Notes: a model not told the origin generated them from the letters alone. 64,000 bases of DNA from Chitinophaga sp. 180180018-3 (GCF_037893185.1 NZ_CP140772.1:6448001-6512000); one strand, 5' to 3'; positions 27,731 to 37,459 are shown, counted from the first letter of the stretch. Numbers and translations: made by a program.

Positions 27731-29191
27731 ATGAAAAAGATCATATATCTGCTATTGTTGGTATCGCTTAGCTCAGCGTGTAACAAAGAACTTACTGAAA
27801 ACCCCAATGGCCAGCTGGTGGGCGATGATGCCCTGCGTACCATCGAGGGATTACAAACAGCGTTGACAGGCGCCTATCAACCTTTAAAAAACGGCTATAC
27901 GTCGGGCTTTGCCACCGCTGCGCTGGATGCCGTATTGATGGGGTCCGATGATCTGACCACGCATCCAGCCAGTAATAAACAGGAGTTAAGGGAGATGGAT
28001 CAATTCGCAGTTAATTCCACCAACGGCCGTATCAACGTTATCTGGCTGGGCTGCTATAAGTCTATCCAGAACGCCAATAATATCATCGCTAATTATGAAA
28101 AGGCAGGTACTTCCGATAACATCAAACAGATTGGCGGGGAAGCCTATTTTTTGAGAGCATTCTCTTATTTCTGGCTGGTGCGGCTATGGGGCAACATTCC
28201 ATTGATTACCACATCGAAGTATAGTCCCGATTTGCTGACAGTGAAAAAGAGCAGCCCGGCGCAGGTGTATGCATTGATTGAAGCAGACCTGAAAAAAGCA
28301 GAAACGCTTATGGGTAACAGCAAGCCGGCAGCCGGAAGAGCAAGTGCAGGTACAGCCAAAGCATTGCTGGCAGAAGTATACCTGACCGAAGCAGGGTATC
28401 CGCTTAAAGATGCTTCCAAATATGCGCTGGCGGCGGCTAAAGCCAAAGAAGTGATCGATAACAAAGCTGCTTATGGCTTTGATCTTGTTCCTGATTTCGG
28501 CAGCTTATGGACAGGTACCCCTGCCAGTAATAATACACCGGAAGATGTATTTGCGCTGCAGTTCTGCAATAGCTGCGGTAACCCGAGCACCCTGTATGGA
28601 AAATCAAGTATGCCGGGAGATGAAGCCGGATGGGACGATTATTTCTGTGAAATTACTTTCTTCAATAATTTTCCTGCAGGAAAAAGAAAAGATGTAACTT
28701 TTTATACCGTCTTTAAAACCAGCGCCGGAAATATCAACTGGCAAAATGGCCAGACAAAACATCCTTATTATAATAAGTTCAGGGTAAACACGCCTACGCC
28801 CGGTTTCCTTACCTCCGCCAGCGATCTTTCTGTAAAACTGTTGCGTTATGCACAGGTATTACTTACTTATGCGGAAGCCCAGGCACGCTCTACCGGCGCT
28901 CCTTCAGTGGATGCATACAATGCAGTAAACAAGATACGGGAACGCGCAGGGCTCAGCGATCTGCCGGCAGGGTTATCAGGCGATGTATTTGCCACTGCTG
29001 TCGTGAATGAACGTGGTTGGGAATTTGCCGGAGAGTACACCCGGTGGTTCGACCTCCAACGACTGGAACTCGTGGAATCCGCCAATTCCAACAAAGCGCC
29101 GGACGATTTGAAACCACTGAATGCCATTACCAAAGACCGGTACTGGTTACCCATCCCTTACAACGACCAACAGATCAATACTGGCTTATAG
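27731..29191 (+). CDS. SusD/RagB-family outer-membrane glycan-binding lipoprotein
   Basis: Surface lipoprotein partner of the interrupted SusC, which ends 21 nt upstream. The lipobox is SLSSACNKELTENPNGQL. Helical TPR-like segments include IQNANNIIANYEKAG and YFLRAFSYFWLVRLWGNIPLI. The C-terminal SusD block is VKLLRYAQVLLTYAEAQAR, NKIRERAGL and NERGWEFAGEYTRWFDLQRLEL. At 486 aa it is of normal length and intact, which suggests the operon was functional until recently. Substrate is unknown, but GH16 and GH2 enzymes follow in the same direction. Confidence 0.95.
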   Translation: MKKIIYLLLLVSLSSACNKELTENPNGQLVGDDALRTIEGLQTALTGAYQPLKNGYTSGFATAALDAVLMGSDDLTTHPASNKQELREMDQFAVNSTNGRINVIWLGCYKSIQNANNIIANYEKAGTSDNIKQIGGEAYFLRAFSYFWLVRLWGNIPLITTSKYSPDLLTVKKSSPAQVYALIEADLKKAETLMGNSKPAAGRASAGTAKALLAEVYLTEAGYPLKDASKYALAAAKAKEVIDNKAAYGFDLVPDFGSLWTGTPASNNTPEDVFALQFCNSCGNPSTLYGKSSMPGDEAGWDDYFCEITFFNNFPAGKRKDVTFYTVFKTSAGNINWQNGQTKHPYYNKFRVNTPTPGFLTSASDLSVKLLRYAQVLLTYAEAQARSTGAPSVDAYNAVNKIRERAGLSDLPAGLSGDVFATAVVNERGWEFAGEYTRWFDLQRLELVESANSNKAPDDLKPLNAITKDRYWLPIPYNDQQINTGL

Positions 29192-29239
29192 CAAAGAAAA
29201 CGGCCTGACATCCATTTTTTACCTTATAAAACCTTCAAC

Positions 29240-31315
29240 ATGAAAAAGAGCACATCCCTGTTTTTAATGGCATGCACTTGCTTGGCTTCCTGTGCAAAAC
29301 AAACGGACCTGGAAAAGCTGAACCGGGGGAAATCCGCGGTAGCTGGGGCGGTGGGTACCGTCTACTATGTAGATCCCAATGGCAGCGATAGCAACTCCGG
29401 TACCAGCACCAGCACTGCCTGGCAAACCCTGGCGAAAGTTAACGCTGTAACATTTGCTCCCGGCGATCAGATCCTGTTGCTGAGTGGTGGTGTATGGAAC
29501 GATACTTTACATCCCAAAGGATCAGGAAGTGCGGGCGCCCCTATCATTATTGATACATATGGCGGCACTGCCCGTCCTGTTATCAATGGCGGAGGAAAAG
29601 TGAATGGCTCCAATACCCTGTTGTTAGACAGAGTATCATACTGGACAGTGAACAACCTGGAAATAACGAATACGGTGCCCACCAGCGTGACCTATGCTGC
29701 CACGGGGATACGCGTGAACGGCGGCAGTGCTGCTACAGATCCTTTCAATTCCAATATTACCATTACCAATTGCTATGTGCATGACGTAAATGCAGCAACG
29801 GTTAAACAAACCAACTACGCCAAAGGAACAGGTGGTATTATCGTTAACGGAAAACTAACTGATGTACTCGTACAAAGCTGCCATATAGCCAATTGCTCCG
29901 TAGAAGGCATGCGTACTACAGGTGCTACCGACATGGCGAACAGGCTAAAAAATATTGTATTCGACAATAACCTTATTGAAAATATCTACGGCGATGGGAT
30001 TGTCATGTCGTCAGTCAGCAGCGGCAGTAAAGTTACCAACAACACTGTTTACAATGCCTGTATGACTATGGATGCAAATTTTGCCGGTATATGGACAGTG
30101 GCCAGTAACAATACGCTTGTTGCTCACAACGAAGTATATGGAATGAAAGGTGGCGGCGCCAACGATGGGGAAGCGTTCGATGCAGATGGCTGGACAACTC
30201 CTACTGCAGCGGATGGTGATATTTTTGAGTATAACTATTCTCACGACAACAATGGTGGATTTATGTTGTTTATGGGATACTCCAATAACATCACAGTAAG
30301 ATATAACGTGAGTGTTAACGATGTTGGAACATTAGGAGGATACACCAAGAAATTGTTCTGGATTGAAAATACAGCTAACAACAACCGGCAGATATACAAC
30401 AATGTATTTTACATAAAAAATCCGGCGAACGAGCTGTTTAATGTTAGTGGTGGCTCCGGCCAGCCTGTTGCCACTTTCTCCAACAATATCTTTTATACTA
30501 CATCAACAGTGAGCAATGCGTCAAATATAACACCCGTGGCCAGTATGAAGTTTTATAACAACTGTTTATATCCGTCTGCCACCTTCTCTTCACTGAACTG
30601 GGGAGCCGCTGTTCGCAGCAACAACTTCTATGCGAATCCATACTTTATAAATCCGGCATCCGGAACCGGCGTCGGCGTGGCGAATGGATATAATATTGCC
30701 GACACTTCCCGTTGCCGTAATGCCGGTATAGTTATGAGCAACAATGGCGGCATTGATTTCTCGGGAAATACGTTACCTGCCAGCAGTCCGGATGTGGGCG
30801 CCTTTCAACACGCCGTTATATCACAGGCCGGCAGCACACTTGCCGATGCCTATGTGCGTGATGGGAGCTATGCCGGCATAAATTATGGCACCGACACCCT
30901 GTTGATAGTTAAATCGGATGCAGTTTCCTATGCGCGTAAATCTTACCTGAAGTTTAATTTCACACAGGTAGGGTCGCCGAATGTAAGTGCAGCAAACCTT
31001 AGCATGTATTGCATTGGCGCCGGCACAACCAATACCATCAATATTTACAGCACCACTACCAAAAGCTGGGTCGAGAACGCTATTACCTGGAACAACGCCC
31101 CAATGGACACAACACTCGTTGGACAGGTAACCGTAACCGGTGCGGGATGGTATAACATGGATGTAACCAGCGCAGTAAACAGGGAGCTACAGGCTGGCAG
31201 CAAAGTGGTATCGCTGTTGCTCATGAATACAGGGCCTTTTAACTCAAACGGATATACGTCGTTTTACAGCAGGGAAACTGCTGTAAATAAGCCTGTTCTA
31301 CAGCTCCAATATTGA
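29240..31315 (+). CDS. Right-handed beta-helix lipoprotein with C-terminal DNRLRE domain
   Basis: Probable polysaccharide lyase or glycan-binding protein on the cell surface. The lipobox is CTCLASCAKQ. From ~residue 43 the motif YYVDPNGSDSNSGTSTSTAW opens a parallel beta-helix with repeated short Asn-rich coils (ITNCYVHDVN, IVFDNNLIENIYGDGI, KVTNNTVYNACM, FEYNYSHDNNGGFM, NITVRYNVSVND). Residues ~530-690 form a DNRLRE-type beta-sandwich (LADAYVRDGSYAGINYGTDTLLI...SYLKFNF), seen in surface anchoring or carbohydrate-binding modules. I cannot assign a PL or GH family; lyase activity is inference from fold and context. Confidence 0.8.
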   Translation: MKKSTSLFLMACTCLASCAKQTDLEKLNRGKSAVAGAVGTVYYVDPNGSDSNSGTSTSTAWQTLAKVNAVTFAPGDQILLLSGGVWNDTLHPKGSGSAGAPIIIDTYGGTARPVINGGGKVNGSNTLLLDRVSYWTVNNLEITNTVPTSVTYAATGIRVNGGSAATDPFNSNITITNCYVHDVNAATVKQTNYAKGTGGIIVNGKLTDVLVQSCHIANCSVEGMRTTGATDMANRLKNIVFDNNLIENIYGDGIVMSSVSSGSKVTNNTVYNACMTMDANFAGIWTVASNNTLVAHNEVYGMKGGGANDGEAFDADGWTTPTAADGDIFEYNYSHDNNGGFMLFMGYSNNITVRYNVSVNDVGTLGGYTKKLFWIENTANNNRQIYNNVFYIKNPANELFNVSGGSGQPVATFSNNIFYTTSTVSNASNITPVASMKFYNNCLYPSATFSSLNWGAAVRSNNFYANPYFINPASGTGVGVANGYNIADTSRCRNAGIVMSNNGGIDFSGNTLPASSPDVGAFQHAVISQAGSTLADAYVRDGSYAGINYGTDTLLIVKSDAVSYARKSYLKFNFTQVGSPNVSAANLSMYCIGAGTTNTINIYSTTTKSWVENAITWNNAPMDTTLVGQVTVTGAGWYNMDVTSAVNRELQAGSKVVSLLLMNTGPFNSNGYTSFYSRETAVNKPVLQLQY

Positions 31316-31345
31316 CTTGTTATTAATAATAACTTTCATCAAAAA

Positions 31346-31381
31346 GTTGTTTGTCTGCCTGTTAACAGGCAGACAAACAAC
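31346..31381. terminator. Perfect 36-bp palindrome between the beta-helix and GH2 genes
   Basis: Arms of 18 nt (GTTGTTTGTCTGCCTGTT and its exact complement) meet with no spacer and lie 30 nt after the beta-helix stop. With no T run it may act as a 3'-end stabiliser or attenuator within the operon. Confidence 0.6.
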
Positions 31382-31441
31382 CACACGCCCCGGTATAGCT
31401 CAACACCACTATCAATAGCTTTGGATCAGTAAATACATACA

Positions 31442-33499
31442 ATGAAAAGAAAGTACTTCATCACCCTCGCCGCCTGTTTTATTACGCTATTCAGCTACGC
31501 TGGCGACGCTCCGAGGTTATATCTAAATCTGAACAGCGACTGGAGCTTCCATTTTGCATACGATATCCGGAAAAACGCACCACTAGAGCAGGTTACACTG
31601 CCGCATACCTGGAACACCAAAGATATTTTCAACGGACAGTTACATTACTATCGCGGCACAGGAATTTACAACCGCAAGCTGGCTTATCATCCTGAATGGA
31701 AAGACAAAAGAGTATTCCTTTATTTTGAAGGCGCCAATTCGGTAGCAGATGTACTCGTGAACAACAAATTTGTCACAGAACATAAAGGTGGCTATACCGC
31801 ATTTTGTGCAGAGATTACTTCCTATCTTACAAGCGGAACAAACAATTCGATCACCGTGCAAGTCAGCAATGCAGCACGAATGGATGTACTCCCGCTCTCC
31901 GGCGATTTCAACGTATTCGGTGGATTGCATCGTCCTGTATGGTTGATTGTTACCAATAAAAACTGCATCACCCCACTCGATTACGCATCGCCGGGGGTGT
32001 ATATCAGTCAACATAAATCAACTGCTGCCGAGGCTTCGGTGAATATACTCACTAAACTGTCGCTGAGCGCTCCTGCTCAGCAGCTGGAAGCACGTACCAT
32101 TGTAAAAGATGCAGCACAACATGAAGTAGCAAGAGAACAAACCGCCATTACAGCCGGTGATTCGCTCGTACAGCAAGCACTCACTATCAGCAGGCCACAT
32201 CTGTGGAATGGGAGAGCCGATCCCTATCTTTACCAGGTAACGGTGCAGTTATTCCAAAACAACCAGCTGATTGATGAAATCACACAACCATTGGGATTAC
32301 GTTCCTTTGAGGTAAATGCCAATACCGGATTTATGCTCAACGGCCGCCACTTCGACCTGTATGGTTTTGGATTACATGAAGATGTAGATGGGCGGGGTTC
32401 CGCACTGCTGAAAAGCGATCATGAAAAAGATATGGCACTGATCGTAGAATCAGGAGCTACAGCGATGCGACTGACCCATTATCCGCATTTAAATTATTTC
32501 TACGAACTGGCAGACAAGAACGGTATTATTCTGTGGACAGAAATTCCTCTGGTGGGCCCCGGTGGCTATACAGGCACTGGTTTTGTTGACGATCCGGAAT
32601 TAAAAGCCCATGCCCGGCAGCTACTCACAGAAATGATACGGCAACAATACAATCATCCATCCATTGTTTTCTGGGGTTTGTTCAATGAACTGAAACTGGA
32701 TTACGATGATCCGATTCCATTCTTAACGGAGCTCCGGCAAATTGCAAAAAAGGAAGATCCTTCAAGAATCATTACCTGCGCTACTTTCATTGACTCAGAT
32801 CATTTCAATACCGTCAGCGATGCTATCGCCTGGAATAAATACTATGGATGGTACGGAGGTACCTTTAAAGACATGGGCACCTGGGCAGACGACATGCACA
32901 GGAAGTTTCCGGAAAAACCCATCGGCGTGAGCGAATATGGCGCCGGCGCTAATATTCATCAACATCAGGAGATACAGAAAGCTCCCATCGCCGACGGCGA
33001 TTTCCATCCGGAAGAATGGCAGACAGCCTATCATGAGGCAACCTGGGCAGCATTGGCAGCGCGGCCTTTTATCTGGGGGAAATTTGCCTGGGCACTGGCC
33101 GATTTCAGTTCATCTATCCGGAATGAAGGCGGAATCGGCGGGCTCAATGATAAAGGCCTCGTTACCTACGACCGGCGTGTAAAAAAAGATGCTTATTATT
33201 TTTATAAAGCAAACTGGAGCCAGGAACCCATGCTTTATTTAACAGAAAAGCGTTCGGTTAACAGAAAGCAGGTGGCAACAGCTGTTAAAGCCTATACCAA
33301 CCTGCGTAATGCATCTCTCTATATCAACAACAAAAACATGGGAACAGCCAACCGTGATTCTATTGGCCGGGTCATCTGGGAACATGTTACGCTGCAGCCA
33401 GGTAAAAATATTATTACGGTAAAGGCTACACGCAATGGAAAAGTATTACAGGACAGCTGCGTATGGAATGTTGAAAATACCACGCCCGACGGGCACTGA
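31442..33499 (+). CDS. Secreted glycoside hydrolase family 2 enzyme
   Basis: Retaining beta-glycosidase of the beta-galactosidase/beta-glucuronidase/beta-mannosidase family. Signal peptide 1-20 (ending FSYA). Then a jelly-roll sugar-binding domain (LPHTWNTKD...RGTGIYNRKL...FEGANSVADVLVNNKFVTEHKGGYTAF), an Ig-like domain, and a TIM barrel. The acid/base is E416 in PSIVFWGLFNEL and the nucleophile E498 in PIGVSEYGAG; the spacing of 82 residues is normal. Ligand residues LTHYPH and FIWGKFAWALADFSS are present. At 685 aa it is shorter than LacZ and lacks its C-terminal domains, keeping only one extra Ig-like module. It probably trims oligosaccharides released by the GH16 enzyme encoded 36 nt downstream. 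Confidence 0.93.
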   Translation: MKRKYFITLAACFITLFSYAGDAPRLYLNLNSDWSFHFAYDIRKNAPLEQVTLPHTWNTKDIFNGQLHYYRGTGIYNRKLAYHPEWKDKRVFLYFEGANSVADVLVNNKFVTEHKGGYTAFCAEITSYLTSGTNNSITVQVSNAARMDVLPLSGDFNVFGGLHRPVWLIVTNKNCITPLDYASPGVYISQHKSTAAEASVNILTKLSLSAPAQQLEARTIVKDAAQHEVAREQTAITAGDSLVQQALTISRPHLWNGRADPYLYQVTVQLFQNNQLIDEITQPLGLRSFEVNANTGFMLNGRHFDLYGFGLHEDVDGRGSALLKSDHEKDMALIVESGATAMRLTHYPHLNYFYELADKNGIILWTEIPLVGPGGYTGTGFVDDPELKAHARQLLTEMIRQQYNHPSIVFWGLFNELKLDYDDPIPFLTELRQIAKKEDPSRIITCATFIDSDHFNTVSDAIAWNKYYGWYGGTFKDMGTWADDMHRKFPEKPIGVSEYGAGANIHQHQEIQKAPIADGDFHPEEWQTAYHEATWAALAARPFIWGKFAWALADFSSSIRNEGGIGGLNDKGLVTYDRRVKKDAYYFYKANWSQEPMLYLTEKRSVNRKQVATAVKAYTNLRNASLYINNKNMGTANRDSIGRVIWEHVTLQPGKNIITVKATRNGKVLQDSCVWNVENTTPDGH

Positions 33500-33535
33500 C
33501 GATAATATTCTCTGATTACTCTAAAACAATGATTT

Positions 33536-34354
33536 ATGAAAACTGCAAAAATCTTATTGTTTTCCGCTGCCGCCATCACTGCGGTGATGGCCTGTCAGAA
33601 AAACACCGTGCTGGATAAGCCCTCGGGTAAATCGACCGCTGTAGTTGATTCTACCGATGTCGACAAATTACTGGCTAACTACAAACTGGTATGGAACGAT
33701 GAGTTCAACGGTACCATAATGGATACCAGTAAATGGAGCTACCGGGCAAACGGAACAGTAAGAGGATATGCCACCGTGGATGGCGCCAGAACTATTTCGC
33801 TGGATGGAAAAGGTAACATGGTTATACAGGTAACAAAAGAAGGCAGCACTTACTATGTAGGACAGGCAAGCACCGACGGGCACTTCAATCCTAAATATGG
33901 ATATTATGAATGCAGGGCGAGAATGAATAAATATATCGGTCCTCATATCGGATTCTGGCTGCAATCTCCCACGATGGGCAATGCTCCCTACAATAATCCG
34001 GCAGTGAATGGCGCAGAAGTGGATATCTTCGAATACCACCGCAAAACGCCGGGGCAGGTGTGGCAAACCATTCATATCAATGGCTACGGCACCTATCACC
34101 AATCTCAGGGCGTTCAAATCCCCTATCCTGCCGTGGATACAGGGTTCCATACTTTTGGATTGTTATGGACCGATTCTACCTATAAGTTTTACGTAGACGG
34201 TAACAAAACCTGGGAAACCACTTTTGGATTATCAAAACGTACTGAGTATATCATTTTAAGTACAGAGCTCACTGGCTTCGGGGGCACTCCTTCGCTGGGT
34301 ACTTACCCCGACAGTGTGATCTACGACTACGTGCGCGTGTATCAGCCGAAGTAA
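33536..34354 (+). CDS. GH16 endo-beta-glycanase lipoprotein
   Basis: Beta-jelly-roll endo-hydrolase that cuts beta-glucans or beta-galactans at the cell surface. The lipobox is TAVMACQKN. The GH16 opening LVWNDEFNGTIMDTSKW and the catalytic strand E161-V-D163-I-F-E166 (EVDIFEYHRK) are intact: E161 is the expected nucleophile, E166 the acid/base, D163 the assistant. The next segment is IHINGYGTYHQSQG and the end DSVIYDYVRVYQPK is typical. The motif EVDIFE, without the extra Met of laminarinases (E-D-x-M-E), fits agarase/carrageenase/porphyranase-type members slightly better, but the substrate cannot be fixed by eye. Last gene of the locus; a terminator follows. Confidence 0.93.
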   Translation: MKTAKILLFSAAAITAVMACQKNTVLDKPSGKSTAVVDSTDVDKLLANYKLVWNDEFNGTIMDTSKWSYRANGTVRGYATVDGARTISLDGKGNMVIQVTKEGSTYYVGQASTDGHFNPKYGYYECRARMNKYIGPHIGFWLQSPTMGNAPYNNPAVNGAEVDIFEYHRKTPGQVWQTIHINGYGTYHQSQGVQIPYPAVDTGFHTFGLLWTDSTYKFYVDGNKTWETTFGLSKRTEYIILSTELTGFGGTPSLGTYPDSVIYDYVRVYQPK

Positions 34355-34386
34355 TATGGATTTAAAGGGATCTTACACTTCAGCAG

Positions 34387-34412
34387 GCACTGGTTTTACC
34401 AGTGCTTTTTTT
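34387..34412 (+). terminator. Rho-independent terminator after the GH16 gene
   Basis: GCACTGGT (34387-34394), loop TTT, ACCAGTGC (34398-34405), then seven T. It closes the second polysaccharide locus. Confidence 0.88.
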
Positions 34413-34463
34413 ATGCCCGGCAGGCAGCTGCTACCGGTTCCGGAAAAAGCGTAATTTTACATT

Positions 34464-35087
34464 ATGGAAAATCTGGACGAAATAATAGAATTCAAATCCT
34501 CACCAGCGCTGGTAGAAGCCATGTATAAGTATGGAACAACAAAGCGCTATAAAACCGGTGAGATCATTTTCAATGAAAAGTCCTGTATCCGGTCTATTCC
34601 CATCATTACCAAAGGAATTCTGAAAGTTATCCGGACGGAAGAAGACGGCAGGGAAATTCTGCTCTACTATATAAAAGCCGGTGAGAGCTGCATCATGTCC
34701 TTTATGGGAGGGTTACTCAATGAAACCAGCAAAGTAAAAGCTGAGGTGGAAGAAGATGCGGAAATCCTGTTCCTGCCTATCGAAAAAGCCGCATTATTCA
34801 ACAAGGAATACCCCGAATGGCTGACCTATATTTTTCGCTTGTATCACAAACGTTTTGAAGAGTTACTGGATATGGTCAATTCCACTGCCTTCAAAAAAGT
34901 AGATGAGCGGCTGTTGGCCCTGCTTAAAAAGAAAAGCGAACTTATACAATCAACTACTATCTCCATTACGCATGAGCAACTGGCAAATGAGCTGGGAACA
35001 GCGCGGGTAGTGGTTTCCAGGCTTTTAAAACAACTGGAGGAAGACGGTATGGTGCAACTCGGCAGAAACAAGATCGTGCTTCTGTAA
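34464..35087 (+). CDS. Crp/Fnr-family transcriptional regulator
   Basis: Cyclic-nucleotide-binding-fold sensor (residues ~15-130) followed by a winged HTH (ITHEQLANELGTARVVVSRLLKQLEEDGMV). It lacks the Cys cluster of oxygen-sensing FNR. Only two cysteines are present, C41 (EKSCIRS) and C76 (GESCIMS), which could form a disulfide or polysulfide. It heads a sulfur gene set, and near-identical 19-bp sites lie in the promoters of the next two units at activator distance. I infer that it activates sulfide/persulfide handling genes. Its stop codon TAA lies inside the first of those sites. Confidence 0.92.
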   Translation: MENLDEIIEFKSSPALVEAMYKYGTTKRYKTGEIIFNEKSCIRSIPIITKGILKVIRTEEDGREILLYYIKAGESCIMSFMGGLLNETSKVKAEVEEDAEILFLPIEKAALFNKEYPEWLTYIFRLYHKRFEELLDMVNSTAFKKVDERLLALLKKKSELIQSTTISITHEQLANELGTARVVVSRLLKQLEEDGMVQLGRNKIVLL

Positions 35088-35127
35088 CTAAAGTAGCTGT
35101 AAAACTGTTTTCCCCGCTGCAATTTTG
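35083..35127 (+). promoter_or_regulatory. Activator-type site and promoter of the TauE gene
   Basis: TGTAACTAAAGTAGCTGTA (35083-35101), 18 nt, then CAATTTTG (35120-35127) as a -7-like box. 17 of 19 bases match the site at 35965, with the same spacing to its -7 box. No TTG -33 box is needed, as expected for class II activation by the Crp/Fnr protein. Confidence 0.65.
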
Positions 35128-35147
35128 CTGTATTATTTACAGCAGCT

Positions 35148-35939
35148 ATGGAAATTGCAGGATATCTTTCTTCTATTCTTATAGGAGTGGCTTTAGGACT
35201 TATTGGCGGAGGTGGCAGTATTCTGACCGTTCCTGTGCTGGTATATCTTTTCAGTATCGATGCGGTGTCAGCTACCGCGTATTCATTATTTGTGGTAGGT
35301 ACCACCAGTGCCGCCGGGTCAATTGCATATTTCAGGAATGGCCTGGTCAGCCTGCGAACAGCCATCATTTTTGGCATTCCGTCCGTTGTGGCGGTTTTCC
35401 TGACCCGTACTTTTATTGTACCTGCTATACCGCACAACATTTTCCAGTTGGGTAATTTTATTGTCACAAGAGATCTCCTGCTGATGATCCTCTTTGCCGT
35501 GCTCATGATCGTTGCATCCTACAACATGATCAGCAGGCCATCTCCCGGGATAAATAAAGCAGTCAATTCTTCCGGCCATCTCCGCATATTGCTGCAAGGC
35601 ATATTTGTAGGCGCTATCACCGGTCTGATTGGCGCAGGTGGCGGTTTTCTGATTATACCGGCGCTGGTTGGCGGGTTAAAGATGCCGATGAAACAAGCCA
35701 TCGGAACATCCCTGGTGATCATTGCCATCAATTCAGCATTCGGATTTTTGTCATCACTCGCTAATAACGCCGTCGACTGGCAACTACTGCTGCGTATCAC
35801 CCTCATTGCGATGGTGGGAGTGTTTATAGGTACTCAGATTTCCCAAAAGCTCGACGGAGGGAAATTAAAGCCTGTTTTTGGCTGGTTCGTGCTGGTCATG
35901 GGCATTTACATCATCATAAAAGAAACCTGGCTTAAATAG
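35148..35939 (+). CDS. TauE/SafE-family sulfite/organosulfonate exporter
   Basis: Inner-membrane transporter with about eight helices, likely moving sulfite or a related sulfur anion. The two internal repeats show the family signature: [23 protein letters not shown] near the N-terminus and [39 protein letters not shown] in the middle. At 263 aa the length is normal. It lies 60 nt after the Crp/Fnr gene and before a persulfide-type MBL-rhodanese gene, so sulfite export from sulfide oxidation is a reasonable role. Confidence 0.9.
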   Translation: MEIAGYLSSILIGVALGLIGGGGSILTVPVLVYLFSIDAVSATAYSLFVVGTTSAAGSIAYFRNGLVSLRTAIIFGIPSVVAVFLTRTFIVPAIPHNIFQLGNFIVTRDLLLMILFAVLMIVASYNMISRPSPGINKAVNSSGHLRILLQGIFVGAITGLIGAGGGFLIIPALVGGLKMPMKQAIGTSLVIIAINSAFGFLSSLANNAVDWQLLLRITLIAMVGVFIGTQISQKLDGGKLKPVFGWFVLVMGIYIIIKETWLK

Positions 35940-35964
35940 GCTTTATACACGCAAATTTCCGTTG

Positions 35965-36009
35965 TGTAACCAAAGTAACTGTAGGCGCAAAAATAAAGCG
36001 GGATCTTTG
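35965..36009 (+). promoter_or_regulatory. Activator-type site and promoter of the MBL-rhodanese gene
   Basis: TGTAACCAAAGTAACTGTA (35965-35983), 18 nt, then GATCTTTG (36002-36009). Same motif and same spacing as before the TauE gene; the start codon is at 36041. Confidence 0.65.
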
Positions 36010-36040
36010 ATTCATCATCATTCAAAATAAAAACAGTATC

Positions 36041-37447
36041 ATGTTTTTTCAACACGTTTACGATAAAAGCCTGGCGCAGGCCAGTTATGTAATAGGCTGT
36101 CAGGCTAAGGGAATCGCCCTGGTTATTGATCCCCAAAGGGATATTGATATATATCTGGAGATAGCCAGGCAGCAAAACCTCCGGATTACGCACATCACTG
36201 AAACCCATATCCATGCGGATTTTCTCAGTGGCTCGCGTGAGCTGGCCGCGGCTACCGGAGCAGCGCTCTGGCTCTCTGATGAAGGGGATGAGAACTGGCA
36301 ATACGAGTTTGTACATCATGGATTGAAACACGGCGACAAGATCACGGTTGGCAACCTGACACTGGAAGTATTGCATACACCGGGGCATACGCCGGAGAGT
36401 ATCAGCTTTCTGCTGACTGATCATCCGGCGAGCGATAAGCCGGTAATGGTATTTACGGGAGATTTTGTTTTTGTGGGAGATATCGGTCGCCCTGACCTGC
36501 TGGAGAAAGCAGCCGGTATTATGGGTACCCGCGTAAAAGGCGCCAGGCAGATGTACGAATCCATCAGACGATTTACCGCACTTCCGGCATACGTACAGGT
36601 GTGGCCGGGCCACGGAGCAGGATCAGCCTGCGGGAAGGCCCTGGGAGCCGTTCCCAGCTCCACGGTGGGTTATGAGCTGATACGCAACTGGGCATTTCAA
36701 TATGAAGCCGACGAACAGGGCTTTGTGGATTTCCTGCTGGAAGGACAACCCGAGCCGCCTAAATACTTCGCCATGATGAAGCACCTGAACAAGGTGAAAC
36801 GGCCCTTACTGATAGAGGTGCCGAAACATCCGAAGCTCAGTAAAGATCAGTTCCTTTCCGCTTACCATAACGGTTTGAAGGTAATCGACACCCGCAACAA
36901 AGCAGCATTTGCCGAAGGGTTTATCCCCGGAAGCCTGAATATCCAGGGCAACAATTCCTTCTCCACCTGGATGGGCTGGCATGTTAACTATCAGGAACAA
37001 TTCATATTAGTAGCTGATGATGAGCAGATCAATGACCTTACCCGGAAACTCATGCGGATCGGAATGGATAATATGTACGGATACATTTCGGATGTAGCGG
37101 CAACAGGGCTTACACTGCAAACCGCGGGCATTATCGATATCGCAGAATTCAGCACTTATGTTGGACGGGAAGACGTGCAGATCGTGGATGTACGTGGAGA
37201 AAACGAATACAACACCGCGCATATCGACGGAGCTGAGCATGTATTCACAGGCACGCTGGAAGACAACCTGCACCAGATCAGCCAGGATAAGCAGGTGGTG
37301 ATCCATTGCCAGGCGGGCGATCGGGCAACTATTGCCTACTCAATTCTGAGAAAGAACGGATGGGATAACGTAAAGAATTATTCCGGAGGAATGAAAGAAT
37401 GGAATGAGAAAGGAAATGTATATAAACATCTGACAGAGAAAGTATAA
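36041..37447 (+). CDS. MBL-fold persulfide dioxygenase-like/rhodanese fusion
   Basis: Cytosolic enzyme for sulfur detoxification. Residues 1-~240 are a metallo-beta-lactamase-fold domain of the ETHE1/glyoxalase II class, with metal-binding motifs THIHADFLSGS, HTPGHTPES and FTGDFVFVGDIGRPDL. Such domains oxidise glutathione- or related persulfide to sulfite. Two rhodanese-like domains follow. The first (VIDTRNKAAFAEGFIPGSLNI) lacks a catalytic Cys. The second (IVDVRGENEYNTAHIDGA) has it in VIHCQAGDRATIAYSIL. The arrangement is common in Bacteroidota. The sulfite produced would be a substrate for the neighbouring exporter. Confidence 0.92.
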   Translation: MFFQHVYDKSLAQASYVIGCQAKGIALVIDPQRDIDIYLEIARQQNLRITHITETHIHADFLSGSRELAAATGAALWLSDEGDENWQYEFVHHGLKHGDKITVGNLTLEVLHTPGHTPESISFLLTDHPASDKPVMVFTGDFVFVGDIGRPDLLEKAAGIMGTRVKGARQMYESIRRFTALPAYVQVWPGHGAGSACGKALGAVPSSTVGYELIRNWAFQYEADEQGFVDFLLEGQPEPPKYFAMMKHLNKVKRPLLIEVPKHPKLSKDQFLSAYHNGLKVIDTRNKAAFAEGFIPGSLNIQGNNSFSTWMGWHVNYQEQFILVADDEQINDLTRKLMRIGMDNMYGYISDVAATGLTLQTAGIIDIAEFSTYVGREDVQIVDVRGENEYNTAHIDGAEHVFTGTLEDNLHQISQDKQVVIHCQAGDRATIAYSILRKNGWDNVKNYSGGMKEWNEKGNVYKHLTEKV

Positions 37448-37459
37448 AAAAGCAGGAAG

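Noticed and set aside
35906..36613. 235-aa minus-strand frame over the MBL-rhodanese gene
   Set aside because: Antisense shadow of a clear enzyme gene; no recognisable motif.
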